The translations under genes and the position numbers were made by a program. A stretch of DNA of 64,000 bases from the NCBI RefSeq assembly GCF_022829405.1, contig NZ_JAKSXW010000149.1:372001-436000 (forward strand). The letters run 5' to 3'. The notes under the pieces were generated by a model that was given only the letters and a program-made list of their open reading frames with translations, was not told where the DNA came from and ran no database searches. This DNA is from Methylobacterium sp. J-076 (GTDB lineage Bacteria > Pseudomonadota > Alphaproteobacteria > Rhizobiales > Beijerinckiaceae). Positions within the stretch are counted from its first letter, which is position 1. Each line of letters begins with the position of its first letter. Positions 1-9,057 of the stretch are shown here, piece by piece.

Positions 1-1763
1 ACGAGCAGGCGGTCTTCCTCGGCGGGGACGGCGTGCTCGTTGTCGACCGACAGGAGGTCGACCGCCCCGTCCGTCTTGATGACGATCAAGGCAAGCGCGT
101 CGACCTGCGCCCCCGTGTCTGCGGCAACGACATCGAAGCGCCATCCAGCCTCGTGCCGCCCGGCCAGCGCGTCGAAGTCGGTCCCGCCGTCGCCGAGCAC
201 CTTGCCTCGCGTATCCCGGCTGACGCCGGTATCCTCGTGCAGGAGATGATCTGCCGAGAGTGCGAGTTGATAGACGCGTTCGCGGCCGATCTCGGGGGCC
301 AGCCGCGTGCACACCAACGCGTTGTAGAGCTCGTCCCGGGTCGCGGCGAGAAGGTGGTCCGGGGGATGGTCGGCCAAGCCTTCCTCCGCATGCCGAGAGA
401 GCAGCTCGGCCTGCAGGGTCGGCACGCCCGCATCGCGGGCGGTCTGGAGCGCGCCGGGGTAGGTATCGATCAGCACCACCGGCACCCCCGCGCGATGCAA
501 CGCGACGACCATGTCGCTCGCCCACGGAGACGCTCCCACGACGGCGAGCCGCTGGGTCTCGGCCGCGGTGGACAGTCCCAGTCGTCGGGCCAGCGGCCCC
601 AGCGAGAAGCCGTGGAGGATGACCGTGGCCACGATGACCGCGAACACGGTGCGCTGGATCAGGTCGCCGCCGGCATGACCCGCCTCGCTCAGACGAGGCC
701 CGGCCAAGCCGGCGACGGCGGCCGCGACGATGCCGCGGGGGCCTATCCAGCCCACGAACAGGCGCTCCCGCCGGGACAAGTCGCTACCCAGCGTCGCGAG
801 CCAAATGGCGGCCGGGCGAACCACGAACAGGATGGCCGCCGCGAGCCCGAGGATCGGCAGGGACAGCTTTCCGAGGACGCCCAAGTCGAGGTCGGCAGTC
901 AGCACGACGAACAGGCAGGACACGAGCAGGACGACGAGCGCCTCCTTGAACCGCCGCAACTCGCCCAGGCCCGGCACGTGCCGGTTGGCCAGCGCGATCC
1001 CGAACACGGTCGCGCCGATCAGCCCGGCCTCGTGCATGAGCAGGTTCGGGACGACGGAGGCGACGAGTGCGAGGGCGAGCAGCACGGGCGTCTTGAGCGT
1101 TTCCGGGACGAGATCGCGCCGGAACGCCCAGGCGACCGACAGGGCGGAGCCGACGCCGAGGCCGCCCGCCACCAGCACGCCTTCGGCGAGGTGGAGCGCC
1201 AAAGCGGCCGCCGGGGTCTCGCCGGCGCCGTGGGGTACGCCCACCAGGATCTCGATGACGACTGCCGTGAGGATGGCCCCGACCGGGTCGTTGACGATGG
1301 CCTCCCACTTCAGGAACGCCGCCGACCGTCGTTCCAGGCGGGCATGGCGCAGCAGGGGCAGGATCACGGTCGGCCCGGTGACGACGAGGATGGCGCCGAA
1401 CACCGAGGCGGGCCCCCACATCATCCCGCCGATCAGGTGGGCGGCGAGGGTGCCCAGGACGAAGTTGACCGGCAGCGCGAAGGCAGTGAGCCGCAGCACA
1501 CCCTCGCCCGAGGCCCTGAGTTCGCGGAAGTCGAGGGCCAGACCGCCCTCGAACACCACGATGGCCACGGCCAACCCGATAAGGGGTCGCAGGTTTTCCC
1601 CAAAGTCGCGGGTGGGGTGCAGCAGGCCGAGCACGGGCCCAACGAGGAACCCGAGCGCGAGCAGCAGCACGATGGCGGGGATGCGCAGGCGCGCGGCGAG
1701 CACCTGGGCGGCGATGCCGCCACCCACGATGCAGAGCACCGCCGTCGCTAAACCGTGTTCCAT
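1..1763 (-). CDS. CPA1-family cation:proton antiporter with nucleotide-binding domain (partial)
   Basis: The gene runs off the left edge; about 587 codons are visible and the C-terminus is missing. It encodes a multi-pass inner-membrane antiporter expected to exchange Na+ or K+ for protons. The first ~400 residues are a series of hydrophobic helices and include the typical stretch GWIGPRGIVAAAVAGL. After roughly residue 420 a soluble Rossmann-like segment begins (LAVVGASPWASDMVVALHRA), as in NhaP/KefB-like proteins carrying an RCK/TrkA-N domain. The ATG at 1763 has a strong GGAGGGGG ribosome site just upstream. A long open frame on the opposite strand is a GC-bias shadow. The family is secure; the ion specificity is not. 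Confidence 0.85.
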   Translation of the reverse strand, partial: MEHGLATAVLCIVGGGIAAQVLAARLRIPAIVLLLALGFLVGPVLGLLHPTRDFGENLRPLIGLAVAIVVFEGGLALDFRELRASGEGVLRLTAFALPVNFVLGTLAAHLIGGMMWGPASVFGAILVVTGPTVILPLLRHARLERRSAAFLKWEAIVNDPVGAILTAVVIEILVGVPHGAGETPAAALALHLAEGVLVAGGLGVGSALSVAWAFRRDLVPETLKTPVLLALALVASVVPNLLMHEAGLIGATVFGIALANRHVPGLGELRRFKEALVVLLVSCLFVVLTADLDLGVLGKLSLPILGLAAAILFVVRPAAIWLATLGSDLSRRERLFVGWIGPRGIVAAAVAGLAGPRLSEAGHAGGDLIQRTVFAVIVATVILHGFSLGPLARRLGLSTAAETQRLAVVGASPWASDMVVALHRAGVPVVLIDTYPGALQTARDAGVPTLQAELLSRHAEEGLADHPPDHLLAATRDELYNALVCTRLAPEIGRERVYQLALSADHLLHEDTGVSRDTRGKVLGDGGTDFDALAGRHEAGWRFDVVAADTGAQVDALALIVIKTDGAVDLLSVDNEHAVPAEEDRLL

Positions 1764-1878
1764 CCATCCCCCTCCGGGCAAGCCTATCGCCGTGGCAGTC
1801 CGACTGCCTCACCGGCGGAGGGATCGGTGCCACCTCCGGCGTATGAGCCGGATGGCATGCCCCACAACGGGTCGAGGA

Positions 1879-3867
1879 TCATAGGACTCCCGATACGGCT
1901 GCAGTCGTGGTCGCATCCACGGCATTCGCCTGGCGGTTGTCGAGCTTGCGCAGCTCGGTGGCGATGTCCTGCAGGCTGGCGTCACCCTTACGCAGCACCT
2001 GGTCGGCCTCTGACAAGCGGTCGCGTTCCGCGGCCGTGACGTCACGCGCGCTGAGCACCACCACGGGGACCTCGGCGCATCCCGGCAGGTCGCGCAGGCT
2101 GTCGAGGAACGAGAAGCCGTCCATGACCGGCATGGTCAGATCCAGCAGCACGAGGCGCGGAACGCCATGCCGGACCTGGTCAAGGGCCTCGCAGCCGTTC
2201 CCGGCCTCGCGGACGCTCCAACCGTTGCGCTCCAGCACGGTTCGAAGGCGGTGGCGCATGTCGGCGTCGTCGTCGACCACGAGCACGTCGCCGTCCGCCG
2301 CCCGGAACTGGTCCAGGATCGTGCGGAGGCGCGTCCAGTCCACTGGCTTGGGTACCGCCTCGACCGCACCGAGGGATGCGCTTAAGGCCGCGTCGGCGAC
2401 GAAGCTGACCATTACCACGGGGATGCCCGCCGTCTCCGGATCGGCCTTCAAGGCGGCGAGCACCGACCAACCATCCATCTCCGGCATCATCACGTCGAGC
2501 AGGATGGCCCGGGGACGGAGCGACTTGGCCAGCTCCAAACCGGTGCGTCCGTCGCCCGCCGTACGTACGGCGAAGCGCTGCCGTTCGAGGAACCGGGTCA
2601 TCAATTCGCGCTGGTTGGCCTCGTCGTCGATGACCAGCACGAGATCGCCGATGCCGACCTGGTTCTCGGGTACCGTCGACGGTGCCTCGACGGCATGGTC
2701 CGGGGCGGCCGCGGGGATGCGTAGGGTGAAGGTCGTGCCCCGGCCCTCGACGCTGGCGACGGTGATGTCGCCGCCGAGCAGTTGCGCGAAGGCACGGCTC
2801 AGGGCCAGCCCGAGACCGGTCCCGCCGAACTTGCGCGTGGTGGTCTCGTCGGCCTGGGTGAAGCGCTCGAACAGGCGTCCGACCTGCTCCGCGCTCATCC
2901 CTATGCCCGTGTCCGCCACGCTGAATCGGAGCCAATCCGCGCCCGCATCCCTCTCGCGCGCGACCCGGAGGGTGATGGTACCGCCCTCGGTAAACTTGGC
3001 GGCGTTCGAGAGCAGGTTATATAGGCACTGACGCAGCTTCACCGCATCCGTTCGGGCCTGGCCGACGTCCGCCGCGACGTCCATCGCCAGCACGTTGCCC
3101 TTCTTCGCGACCAACGCCTCGACGGTGCCGGCGGCGTCGGTGGCGAAGGCCGCGATGTCGATGTCCTCCGGGTAGATTTCCATCTTCTCGGCCTCGACCT
3201 TCGAGAGGTCGAGCACGTCGTTGATCAACCCGAGCAAGTGCTGGGCGTTGGACTTAATCTTGCCGAGGTCCTTCAGCAGGCTGTCCTGGCCGAGCTCCTC
3301 CGCCTCCTCTTCGAGCATCTCAGAGTAGCCGATCACCGCGGACAGCGGCGTGCGCAATTCGTGGCTCATGTTGGCGAGGAAGCGGCTCTTCGCCCTGCTG
3401 TGCTCTTCCGCCGCCTCCCTGGCGGCCTCCGCCCGTGCGTTGGCCTCAGTCAGTTCCGCCTGTTTGCCGACGAGGACCCGGTTCGCGGCGTCGAGGCTTC
3501 CGAGTGTCACCTCGTTGCGAACGACGGACCTTCGCAGGGCGTCGCAGACCCAAACCATGACCGCGCCGACCGCCGCGTACTGGCAGAGGAGGGAGAGGTC
3601 GACGCCGCTGAGGCTCCCATCCCGGGTGTAGAACCACGTCGCGATCCCGGTCGACAGTGCCAGTGTCAGCACGCCGGCTTCCCGGCCGAAGGCGAGGCTC
3701 ACCGCCAGCAGAACGGGTATGTAGAGCAGGAAGGGAGCGACGTAGGCCGGCGCCAGGAAGCGCACGAACGTCATGACGGCGATGGCCAGCACCGTCACCC
3801 CGTAGCGCACGGTGCTGGAGGGCCGGTGCCGGGACAGGGTGTTGATGAATCCGTACGAGCTGACCAT
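1879..3867 (-). CDS. Membrane hybrid sensor histidine kinase with two receiver domains
   Basis: 662 residues. Four hydrophobic helices within residues 20-110 resemble the DUF4118/KdpD-type membrane sensor module. A coiled linker (about 130-160) follows, then the HisKA H-box SHELRTPL with phospho-acceptor His169, a HATPase domain with DTGIGM and GGTGLGLALS, and two consecutive receiver domains (DVMMPEMDGW and DLTMPVMDGF, each with its acidic patch). It should autophosphorylate and pass phosphate to its own receivers. No HPt domain or separate output regulator lies nearby, so the signal and target are unknown. In the first receiver the usual threonine/serine region reads VVMVSFVAD, so its switching chemistry may be atypical. 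It is a single-gene unit, reading in the same direction as the antiporter. Confidence 0.93.
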   Translation of the reverse strand: MVSSYGFINTLSRHRPSSTVRYGVTVLAIAVMTFVRFLAPAYVAPFLLYIPVLLAVSLAFGREAGVLTLALSTGIATWFYTRDGSLSGVDLSLLCQYAAVGAVMVWVCDALRRSVVRNEVTLGSLDAANRVLVGKQAELTEANARAEAAREAAEEHSRAKSRFLANMSHELRTPLSAVIGYSEMLEEEAEELGQDSLLKDLGKIKSNAQHLLGLINDVLDLSKVEAEKMEIYPEDIDIAAFATDAAGTVEALVAKKGNVLAMDVAADVGQARTDAVKLRQCLYNLLSNAAKFTEGGTITLRVARERDAGADWLRFSVADTGIGMSAEQVGRLFERFTQADETTTRKFGGTGLGLALSRAFAQLLGGDITVASVEGRGTTFTLRIPAAAPDHAVEAPSTVPENQVGIGDLVLVIDDEANQRELMTRFLERQRFAVRTAGDGRTGLELAKSLRPRAILLDVMMPEMDGWSVLAALKADPETAGIPVVMVSFVADAALSASLGAVEAVPKPVDWTRLRTILDQFRAADGDVLVVDDDADMRHRLRTVLERNGWSVREAGNGCEALDQVRHGVPRLVLLDLTMPVMDGFSFLDSLRDLPGCAEVPVVVLSARDVTAAERDRLSEADQVLRKGDASLQDIATELRKLDNRQANAVDATTTAAVSGVL

Positions 3868-4248
3868 CCCGGAGGAGTGTCATGCCGCGTTCGCTTTGCA
3901 AAGCGGGAGCGGTTCGTGAAGCAGGCTTCGATCCTTCGTAGGCCCCCGGGGAGTGTCTGCACCTTCGACCTCTCCGCCTGGCCTCGCGTGACCGGAAACT
4001 GGCCGCGTCGGCGTGAGTGGGCTGTCGGGGCCACCGGTCTGGTCTGAAACTTTCCTCTGCACGCCTCCGTACAAGTCGGCGTACGCCCGGCCTGGGCGCG
4101 GCGCGAGGCCCTGTCTCGACGTCGGCTTTGTCGTGTCCAGACGCTCCCACATAGCGATTTATATTCGATAAATCAGGAACTTGGTGGCGGCACCTTCTCT
4201 TCCCTCCTTGTGCGAAAGGGGATTTCTTCCCCGTACAGGAGAGATTGA
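3868..4248. other. Intergenic region with a candidate operator
   Basis: 381 bases between the divergently transcribed sensor kinase and Met-rich peptide genes; no credible gene. It holds a 7-bp inverted repeat with a 5-base spacer (GATTTAT at 4156-4162, ATAAATC at 4168-4174), AT-rich against a GC-rich background and about 75 bases upstream of the peptide start. This could be a binding site for a regulator of the downstream unit. The ribosome site AGGAGAG lies just before the ATG at 4249. Confidence 0.3.
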
Positions 4249-4485
4249 ATGAAGATCACCACCCTTGCCCTCGCCGCCTCGGTACTCGGCAGCCTCGCGT
4301 TCGGGGCTGGCGCCGCCTCCGCGGCCCCGATGGGCCCGAACGGTCTCCAGGCCGGCTCCTCTGCCGTCACCCAGGTCCGCATGGACCGCAGCGAGCGAAT
4401 GATGATGAAGAAGCGCATGATGCGGAAGCACATGATGAAGCGCCGCATGATGAAGAAGCGGATGATGATGAACCGCGGCATGTAA
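4249..4485 (+). CDS. Secreted Met/Lys/Arg-rich small protein (MrpX-like)
   Basis: 78 residues. Residues 1-25 form a Sec signal peptide with likely cleavage after ASA. The mature part of about 53 residues contains 15 methionines. Its last 28 residues are 13 Met plus 13 basic residues arranged as a five-residue repeat (MMKKR, MMRKH, MMKRR, MMKKR). Such a chain has no enzyme fold; it would act as a methionine sink for oxidants, or as a Cu(I) or anion binder, in the periplasm. The next two genes encode a membrane b-cytochrome and a molybdopterin oxidoreductase, the kind of pair that reduces methionine sulfoxide in MsrPQ/YedYZ systems. Azospira suillum has a comparable Met-rich peptide (MrpX) beside yedY1/yedZ1. 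The peptide looks real: signal peptide, ribosome site and a hairpin directly after it. Its role is inferred. Confidence 0.75.
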   Translation: MKITTLALAASVLGSLAFGAGAASAAPMGPNGLQAGSSAVTQVRMDRSERMMMKKRMMRKHMMKRRMMKKRMMMNRGM

Positions 4486-4506
4486 TTCCGAGGCGCCGTG
4501 CGCTTC

Positions 4507-4532
4507 CGGAGGCCCCGCTTCAGGGGCCTCCG
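4507..4532 (+). terminator. Strong hairpin between Met-rich peptide and cytochrome genes
   Basis: Perfect 10-bp stem CGGAGGCCCC (4507-4516) / GGGGCCTCCG (4523-4532) with a 6-base loop, starting 22 bases after the peptide stop codon. There is no T-tract, so it may attenuate transcription or protect the 3' end of the peptide mRNA. Either would make the small peptide far more abundant than the downstream enzymes. Confidence 0.6.
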
Positions 4533-4563
4533 CCCTGGCCGTTCAGAGTGCGGGGAAGACCGT

Positions 4564-5448
4564 TTGGCTCGAACCTATCTGACCCGATCAGCACCCAAGG
4601 CCGGTGAAGTCGAGCGACGCCGCTGGATGTTCCGCCATCCCCTCGTCATCCGGGTCACCCACTGGGTGAACGCGGTCTGCCTGCTGGTTCTACTGATGAG
4701 CGGCCTGCAGATCTTCAACGCCCATCCGGCGTTGTACTGGGGCAAGGTCTCGACCTTCGACGCGCCGCTGCTGGCGATGTCCTCGACCGAGGACGACCCG
4801 CCGAAGGGCGTCACGACGGTCCTGGGGCGGACTTTCGACACCAACGGTGTTCTGGGTTCCTCGACCGGCGCAGACGGTGAGGCGGCAGACCGCGGCTTCC
4901 CAGCCTGGGCGACCTTGCCGAGCGACCAGGGCCTCACCGGCGGCCGTTCCTGGCACTTCTTCTTCGCCTGGGCCTTCGTCCTGAACGGCCTCGCCTACCT
5001 TCTCTACGGTCTGGTCAGCGGGCAGCTGCGGTTCCGGGTGATCCCGTCGCGTGACCAGATACGGCATTTCGGCGCGTCGATCTGGAAGCACCTGACGCTG
5101 CGCTTCCCTCAAGGAGACGAGGCCAAGCGCTACAACGTCATCCAGAAGCTCACCTACCTCGTCGTGCTGTTCGTCCTCCTGCCGGTGCAGGTGCTGGCCG
5201 GGCTCGCGATGTCCCCGCCGATGGACGCGGCGTTCCCCTTCCTGCTGACGCTGTTCGACGGACGCCAGTCGGCCCGCACGGTCCACTTCGTCGTTGCGGC
5301 CCTGCTGGTCCTGTTTGTAGTCGTGCACGTCGTCCTGATCCTGCTATCGGGCTTCCGGAACAAAATGCGCGGGATGCTCACCGGGTGGTTCGTGATCGAG
5401 CGCAAGGTCGAGCCGGCCGTCTCCGCCGGAGGAGAACCCCGGTCATGA
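4564..5448 (+). CDS. b-type cytochrome membrane subunit (cytochrome b561/Ni-hydrogenase type)
   Basis: 294 residues from a TTG start with a GGGGAAG ribosome site 5 bases upstream. An in-frame ATG at 4627 and a GTG at 4498 are alternatives; the GTG would place the preceding hairpin inside the gene. Four membrane helices carry the histidines expected to ligate two b hemes (RHPLVIRVTHWVN, GGRSWHFFFAW, and the HFVVAALLVLFVVVHVVL helix). An extracytoplasmic loop of about 70 residues separates helices 1 and 2. The family passes electrons between quinol and a periplasmic partner. Its stop codon overlaps the start of the next gene (ATGA), so the two are translationally coupled and it probably feeds that molybdoenzyme. 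Confidence 0.85.
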   Translation: MARTYLTRSAPKAGEVERRRWMFRHPLVIRVTHWVNAVCLLVLLMSGLQIFNAHPALYWGKVSTFDAPLLAMSSTEDDPPKGVTTVLGRTFDTNGVLGSSTGADGEAADRGFPAWATLPSDQGLTGGRSWHFFFAWAFVLNGLAYLLYGLVSGQLRFRVIPSRDQIRHFGASIWKHLTLRFPQGDEAKRYNVIQKLTYLVVLFVLLPVQVLAGLAMSPPMDAAFPFLLTLFDGRQSARTVHFVVAALLVLFVVVHVVLILLSGFRNKMRGMLTGWFVIERKVEPAVSAGGEPRS

Positions 5449-6368
5449 GCCGCTTACCCAACCGACGCGCCCTCCTGCTGGGGGCTTCCGCTAACGCCGC
5501 GGCGGCCATGCTCGGGGGCTGCGACCGCCTCGGCAACGCGGAGTGGTTCCAGCGCACGCTTAAGACGGGCGAGGACGCCAACCTGTTCGTACAGCGCCTG
5601 CTCCTGGGCAAGGCGACGCTGGCACCGGAATACGCCGAGGCCGACATCTCGCCGTGGTTCAAGCCGAACGGCACCGAGGACCCACCGGACAAGGCCTACA
5701 AGGCCCTGGCGAAGGGCAAGTTCGCCAAGTACCACCTGGTGGTCGGAGGCCTCGTGGAGGCGCCTCTCAAGCTGTCCCTGGCCGAACTCCGCCAGCTTCC
5801 CGCCCGCACCCAGATCACCCGGCACGACTGCGTCGAGGGCTGGAGCGCCATCGGCAAATGGACCGGGGTGCCCGTCGCCGAACTGCTCGACCTCGCCAAG
5901 CTCAAGCCGCAGGCGCGCTACGTGGTGTTCCACTGCGCCGACACCATGGACCAGGGCAGTTCGCTCGAAGGCGGGGAAGACGACGGGGAGGCCGACGAGG
6001 TCCCTGCCGGCAACGCCAACCCGAGCATGACCAAGCAGTCGGGCGGCGACGAGAGCAAGAAGGACTCCGGCGGCCAGCAGGCGGCGGATGACGACGCGGC
6101 CAGCGGCGGGACGCCGGTGCGGTTCTACGAGAGCATCGACCTGGTCGACGCTTTCCATCCGCAGACCATCCTCGCCTACGAGATGAACGGGGAGGCGCTT
6201 CCCGTGTCGAACGGCGCCCCGCTGCGCCTGAGGGTCGAGCGCAACCTCGGCTACAAGCAGGCGAAGTACGTTATGCGGATCGAGGTGGTCGAGAGCTTCG
6301 CCAACATCGGCGAGGGCAAGGGCGGTTACTGGGAGGACCAGGGCTACGCCTGGTATGCCGGCATCTGA
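5445..6368 (+). CDS. Periplasmic molybdopterin-dependent oxidoreductase (sulfite oxidase/YedY fold), probable lipoprotein
   Basis: 307 residues. The N-terminus combines a twin-arginine motif (NRRALLLG) with a lipobox (LGGC, Cys26), so a folded Mo-cofactor enzyme is likely exported by Tat and anchored by lipid. The Mo-ligating cysteine is Cys129 in TRHDCVEGWSAIGKWTGV, typical of the Oxidored_molyb family. A low-complexity acidic, Gly/Ser-rich insertion of about 50 residues (roughly 177-225) interrupts the domain and is unusual. The C-terminus is intact (GYWEDQGYAWYAG). It overlaps the cytochrome gene by 4 bases and has a GGAGGAGAA ribosome site. Family knowledge suggests reduction of an oxidised periplasmic substrate such as methionine sulfoxide, but sulfite-type oxidation cannot be excluded. 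Confidence 0.85.
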   Translation: MSRLPNRRALLLGASANAAAAMLGGCDRLGNAEWFQRTLKTGEDANLFVQRLLLGKATLAPEYAEADISPWFKPNGTEDPPDKAYKALAKGKFAKYHLVVGGLVEAPLKLSLAELRQLPARTQITRHDCVEGWSAIGKWTGVPVAELLDLAKLKPQARYVVFHCADTMDQGSSLEGGEDDGEADEVPAGNANPSMTKQSGGDESKKDSGGQQAADDDAASGGTPVRFYESIDLVDAFHPQTILAYEMNGEALPVSNGAPLRLRVERNLGYKQAKYVMRIEVVESFANIGEGKGGYWEDQGYAWYAGI

Positions 6369-6398
6369 GGCGGCGACGACGCAACGTCGGCGTTCACG

Positions 6399-7076
6399 CT
6401 ATCCCTCGATGCGGACCATCTTCGAGGATACATCCAGCAGGGTTTCTCCGATGACATCCGGCCTTTGCAGCACCGCTGAGTACGGCCGCCCACGAGCGAC
6501 GCAGCCGGACATCAACCCAGCGACCTTGGCACCATGCAGGTCCCAAGGGTGCGTCGCGATCAGGGCCATCTCGCCGGGTGCGACGCCTGCGGCCTGCGCC
6601 GCGTAGAGGTAGACCTCGCCACGCGGCTTCGAGAGCTTCACGTCCTCGACAGATAGAACCTGCTCGACCAGCCCATCCATGCCCGCCGCGGCAAGCAGCC
6701 CCTGCGTGGTCTTGGTGGCCCCATTGCTCAGCGCGAAGACCCTGATGCCGGCGTCAGCCAGGACCTGGAACGCGGCCCTCGCGTCCTGGTGCGGGGGTAG
6801 GGCCTTCATCATGTCGAGGACGGCATGCTTCTCCTTCGAGGAGGCTTCCAGGCCATGCATGGCGAGCAACTCGTCGAGGCACTCCGACAGGACGGACTGG
6901 AAGGGTGCGAAGGTGTTGGTCGCGGCGAGCGCGAAGGTGTCGCGCAAGCCGGTCGCGTAGAGAAGGTCCAGGGCCAGCGCCGGGAGGCCCAACGCCACCA
7001 GCGCGGGCCGCATCGGCTCCATGCTGAACACCGTACCGATGATGTCGAAGGCGACGACCTTGGGGCGACCGGGCAT
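6399..7076 (-). CDS. HAD-superfamily hydrolase, haloacid dehalogenase type II-like
   Basis: 225 residues from the ATG at 7076. The HAD motifs appear in order: nucleophile Asp in VVAFDIIGTVFS (the second Asp of phosphatases is absent, as in type II haloacid dehalogenases), motif II ALSNGA, a Lys in SVEDVKLSKPRGEVY, and a late Asp in THPWDLHGAKVAG. The helical cap domain lies between motifs I and II. Substrate unknown: L-2-haloacids or another small carboxylate are the family options. It converges with the molybdoenzyme gene, leaving only 30 bases between. Confidence 0.85.
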   Translation of the reverse strand: MPGRPKVVAFDIIGTVFSMEPMRPALVALGLPALALDLLYATGLRDTFALAATNTFAPFQSVLSECLDELLAMHGLEASSKEKHAVLDMMKALPPHQDARAAFQVLADAGIRVFALSNGATKTTQGLLAAAGMDGLVEQVLSVEDVKLSKPRGEVYLYAAQAAGVAPGEMALIATHPWDLHGAKVAGLMSGCVARGRPYSAVLQRPDVIGETLLDVSSKMVRIEG

Positions 7077-7345
7077 GGGTTTTCCGAATGCGATAGTCAC
7101 GCGGGAACCGACGAGGACCAAAGGGTCTCACACCGAATCATCCATCCTGCGTCAGGGTGTCCGTCGCCGGATACGTACCAGGCCGCAGTGACCGGCCGGC
7201 CCATCGAAGAGCCGGCCCGTCTCGATCATCCCGCGGCCTCGGTCATGACGCCGACAAGGGAAAGCTTACCTGGTACCGGTGGAACTGTTGGCCGATCCGC
7301 CGAACGCAGCCTTGAGGTCACCGACAACGGCGGACGAGGAATTCG

Positions 7346-7759
7346 TCATCCCTCGATGGCACCGATCTGCTTGAGGATGCCGAGCTCGTCGGAGGAACCC
7401 CACCGCTCGACCATCTTGCCTTCGACGAAGCGACCGATCTGCATGCCGCGGACCTTGATGGCCTTCCCGGTCGGCTTATGGCCGTTGAAGTCGCCCTGGT
7501 GCGTGCCGGTGAGCGTGTAGGCGAAGGCGACGTCGTCCCCGTCCGCGACTAGCTTCTCCACCTCGACCTGCATGTCGGGAAAGGCGGAGCGGAGCTGCGT
7601 GAAGAACGCTTGGTATCCCTCGGGACCCATGTGCTGGCCCGGCGCCGGGTCGTGATCGTGGCAATCCGGGGCGACGACCTCGGGGAAAGCATCGAACCGG
7701 CCGCCGTTTACGAATTCGCCGAATTTCTCGGTGGCCTGGATGCTGGTCTCGCGGGACAT
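7346..7759 (-). CDS. SnoaL-like ester cyclase/NTF2-fold protein
   Basis: 137 residues from an ATG with AAGGAA just upstream. The pattern is typical of the SnoaL-like 'ester cyclase' group: an N-terminal helix, then VVAPDCHDHDP, GPEGYQAFFTQLRSAFPDM, a central region DVAFAYTLTGTHQGDF, and the closing GMQIGRFVEGKMVERWGSSD. These proteins form a small alpha+beta barrel. In such clusters their reaction is usually unproven, so only the fold is assigned. The gap before the next gene on this strand is 213 bases. Confidence 0.82.
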   Translation of the reverse strand: MSRETSIQATEKFGEFVNGGRFDAFPEVVAPDCHDHDPAPGQHMGPEGYQAFFTQLRSAFPDMQVEVEKLVADGDDVAFAYTLTGTHQGDFNGHKPTGKAIKVRGMQIGRFVEGKMVERWGSSDELGILKQIGAIEG

Positions 7760-7972
7760 GGTGTTCCTTGGGGCTTGGATGCGGCGAACCGGCGTCCGGC
7801 ATCTTGACACACGGTAAACTCCCGCCGCGGTCGGATGTTGCTGGTGCCGCACACGACCGGGTCGAGATGACGGCTGGGCATTACGGCGGATCGTGGCGGG
7901 ATGCTGGATCGACCGCTGGCGGGGACGTCGTCCACGAAGGCGGATGGAGTCGGCATACCGTGTCACCCGTTC

Positions 7973-9052
7973 CTAGGTGACGTTCACCCGCACCCGGTGC
8001 CAACAGGCGCATAGGTAGCCCTTGTGGTTCCAGGTCTCGTCCGGCAGTGCCGGCTGCGTCTGGCCCGCTTCGTCCCACGCGCGCACGACGAGCTCATGCT
8101 CGCCGGGAGGCAGGTCGAAGTCCGCGCTCCAGAACGTCCAGGCGAACGGGGCGTCGGCCTCGTGTTCGAGTTCGGCCTGCACCCAGGACCGGCCGCCGTT
8201 CCCGGAGACGTCGACGCGCACGATGGCCCGGTCGCCGCTTACCGCGTAGCCCCGGACCCTGTTGTCCCCTGACGTGAGGGTGGCCCCGCGTGCCGGCTCG
8301 CAGATCGCCGAGTTCAGCGGCATCGTGTCGATGGTGTGCCCGTTGGCCGGATCGGCGGTCTCGGCGTTCACGTCGGCCGGGTACAGCTTGTAATCGCCGG
8401 CCTGGATCGGGTTGTCCGAGGGGTGGTCCTGGACGCTCAGTCGCCGGAGCCATTTGGGGCTGCGCACGCCGGCGAAGCCCGGCACCACCGCGCGGACCGG
8501 GAAGCCGTGCTCCGGGAGCAAGGCTTCGCCGTTCATGGCGTAGGCCAGCAGGGTCTCGGGCGCCATGGCTTTGGCGAGCGGGATCGAGGCTCCGTAATGG
8601 TGACCTTCGACCGTGTCGTGGCTCTCGAAAGCGACATGGAGGGCCATGCGCTCGGCGACCCCCGCCGCGCGCAGGACGTCGCCGAGCCGTACCCCGGTCC
8701 ATTCGGCGGTGCCGATGGCGCCGGCGTCCCACGGGTCGCCCGTCACCGGTGCCACCGCCCGCATGTCGGCGCGGCGATTGCCAGCGCACTGCATCGTGGC
8801 GGTGACCGTGGTTTCCAAGAAGCGGGTCCGCAGTTCGGATAGCGACAACTGAAGCATGGTACCGGTTCCGCCATCAACGGTGAGGCGCCAGTTCGCCTCG
8901 TCGAGATCCGGTAGATCGCCGTGCGAGCGGACGTAGAAGTCCTTTGCCGGCGTCCGGTAGGCGGCCCGCAATCGGTCGAGGGGCGGTTCGGCGTTGTAGG
9001 GTTGGTCGCCGTGGACCATCAGGCGTGCCTTCCGCTCGCTCAGGCTCGACAT
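7973..9052 (-). CDS. Cytoplasmic sulfite oxidase-family molybdoenzyme
   Basis: 359 residues from the ATG at 9052. It has the full sulfite oxidase architecture without a heme domain: an N-terminal Mo-pterin domain with the Mo-binding Cys in ATMQCAGNRRADM, substrate-site segments such as SPKWLRRLSV, and a C-terminal Mo-co dimerisation (Ig-like) domain ending in WNHKGYLCACWHRVRV. There is no signal peptide, unlike many bacterial SorA/SorT enzymes, which suggests a cytoplasmic location. Family reaction: oxidation of sulfite to sulfate, or a related oxidation. It is the second member of this fold in the first 10 kb. Confidence 0.88.
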   Translation of the reverse strand: MSSLSERKARLMVHGDQPYNAEPPLDRLRAAYRTPAKDFYVRSHGDLPDLDEANWRLTVDGGTGTMLQLSLSELRTRFLETTVTATMQCAGNRRADMRAVAPVTGDPWDAGAIGTAEWTGVRLGDVLRAAGVAERMALHVAFESHDTVEGHHYGASIPLAKAMAPETLLAYAMNGEALLPEHGFPVRAVVPGFAGVRSPKWLRRLSVQDHPSDNPIQAGDYKLYPADVNAETADPANGHTIDTMPLNSAICEPARGATLTSGDNRVRGYAVSGDRAIVRVDVSGNGGRSWVQAELEHEADAPFAWTFWSADFDLPPGEHELVVRAWDEAGQTQPALPDETWNHKGYLCACWHRVRVNVT

Positions 9053-9057
9053 TGGTG

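Noticed and set aside
33-1751. Long plus-strand open frame of 572 codons opposite the antiporter gene
   Set aside because: Arg/Gly/Asp-rich composition without domains; it is the mirror of a real membrane-protein gene in GC-rich DNA.
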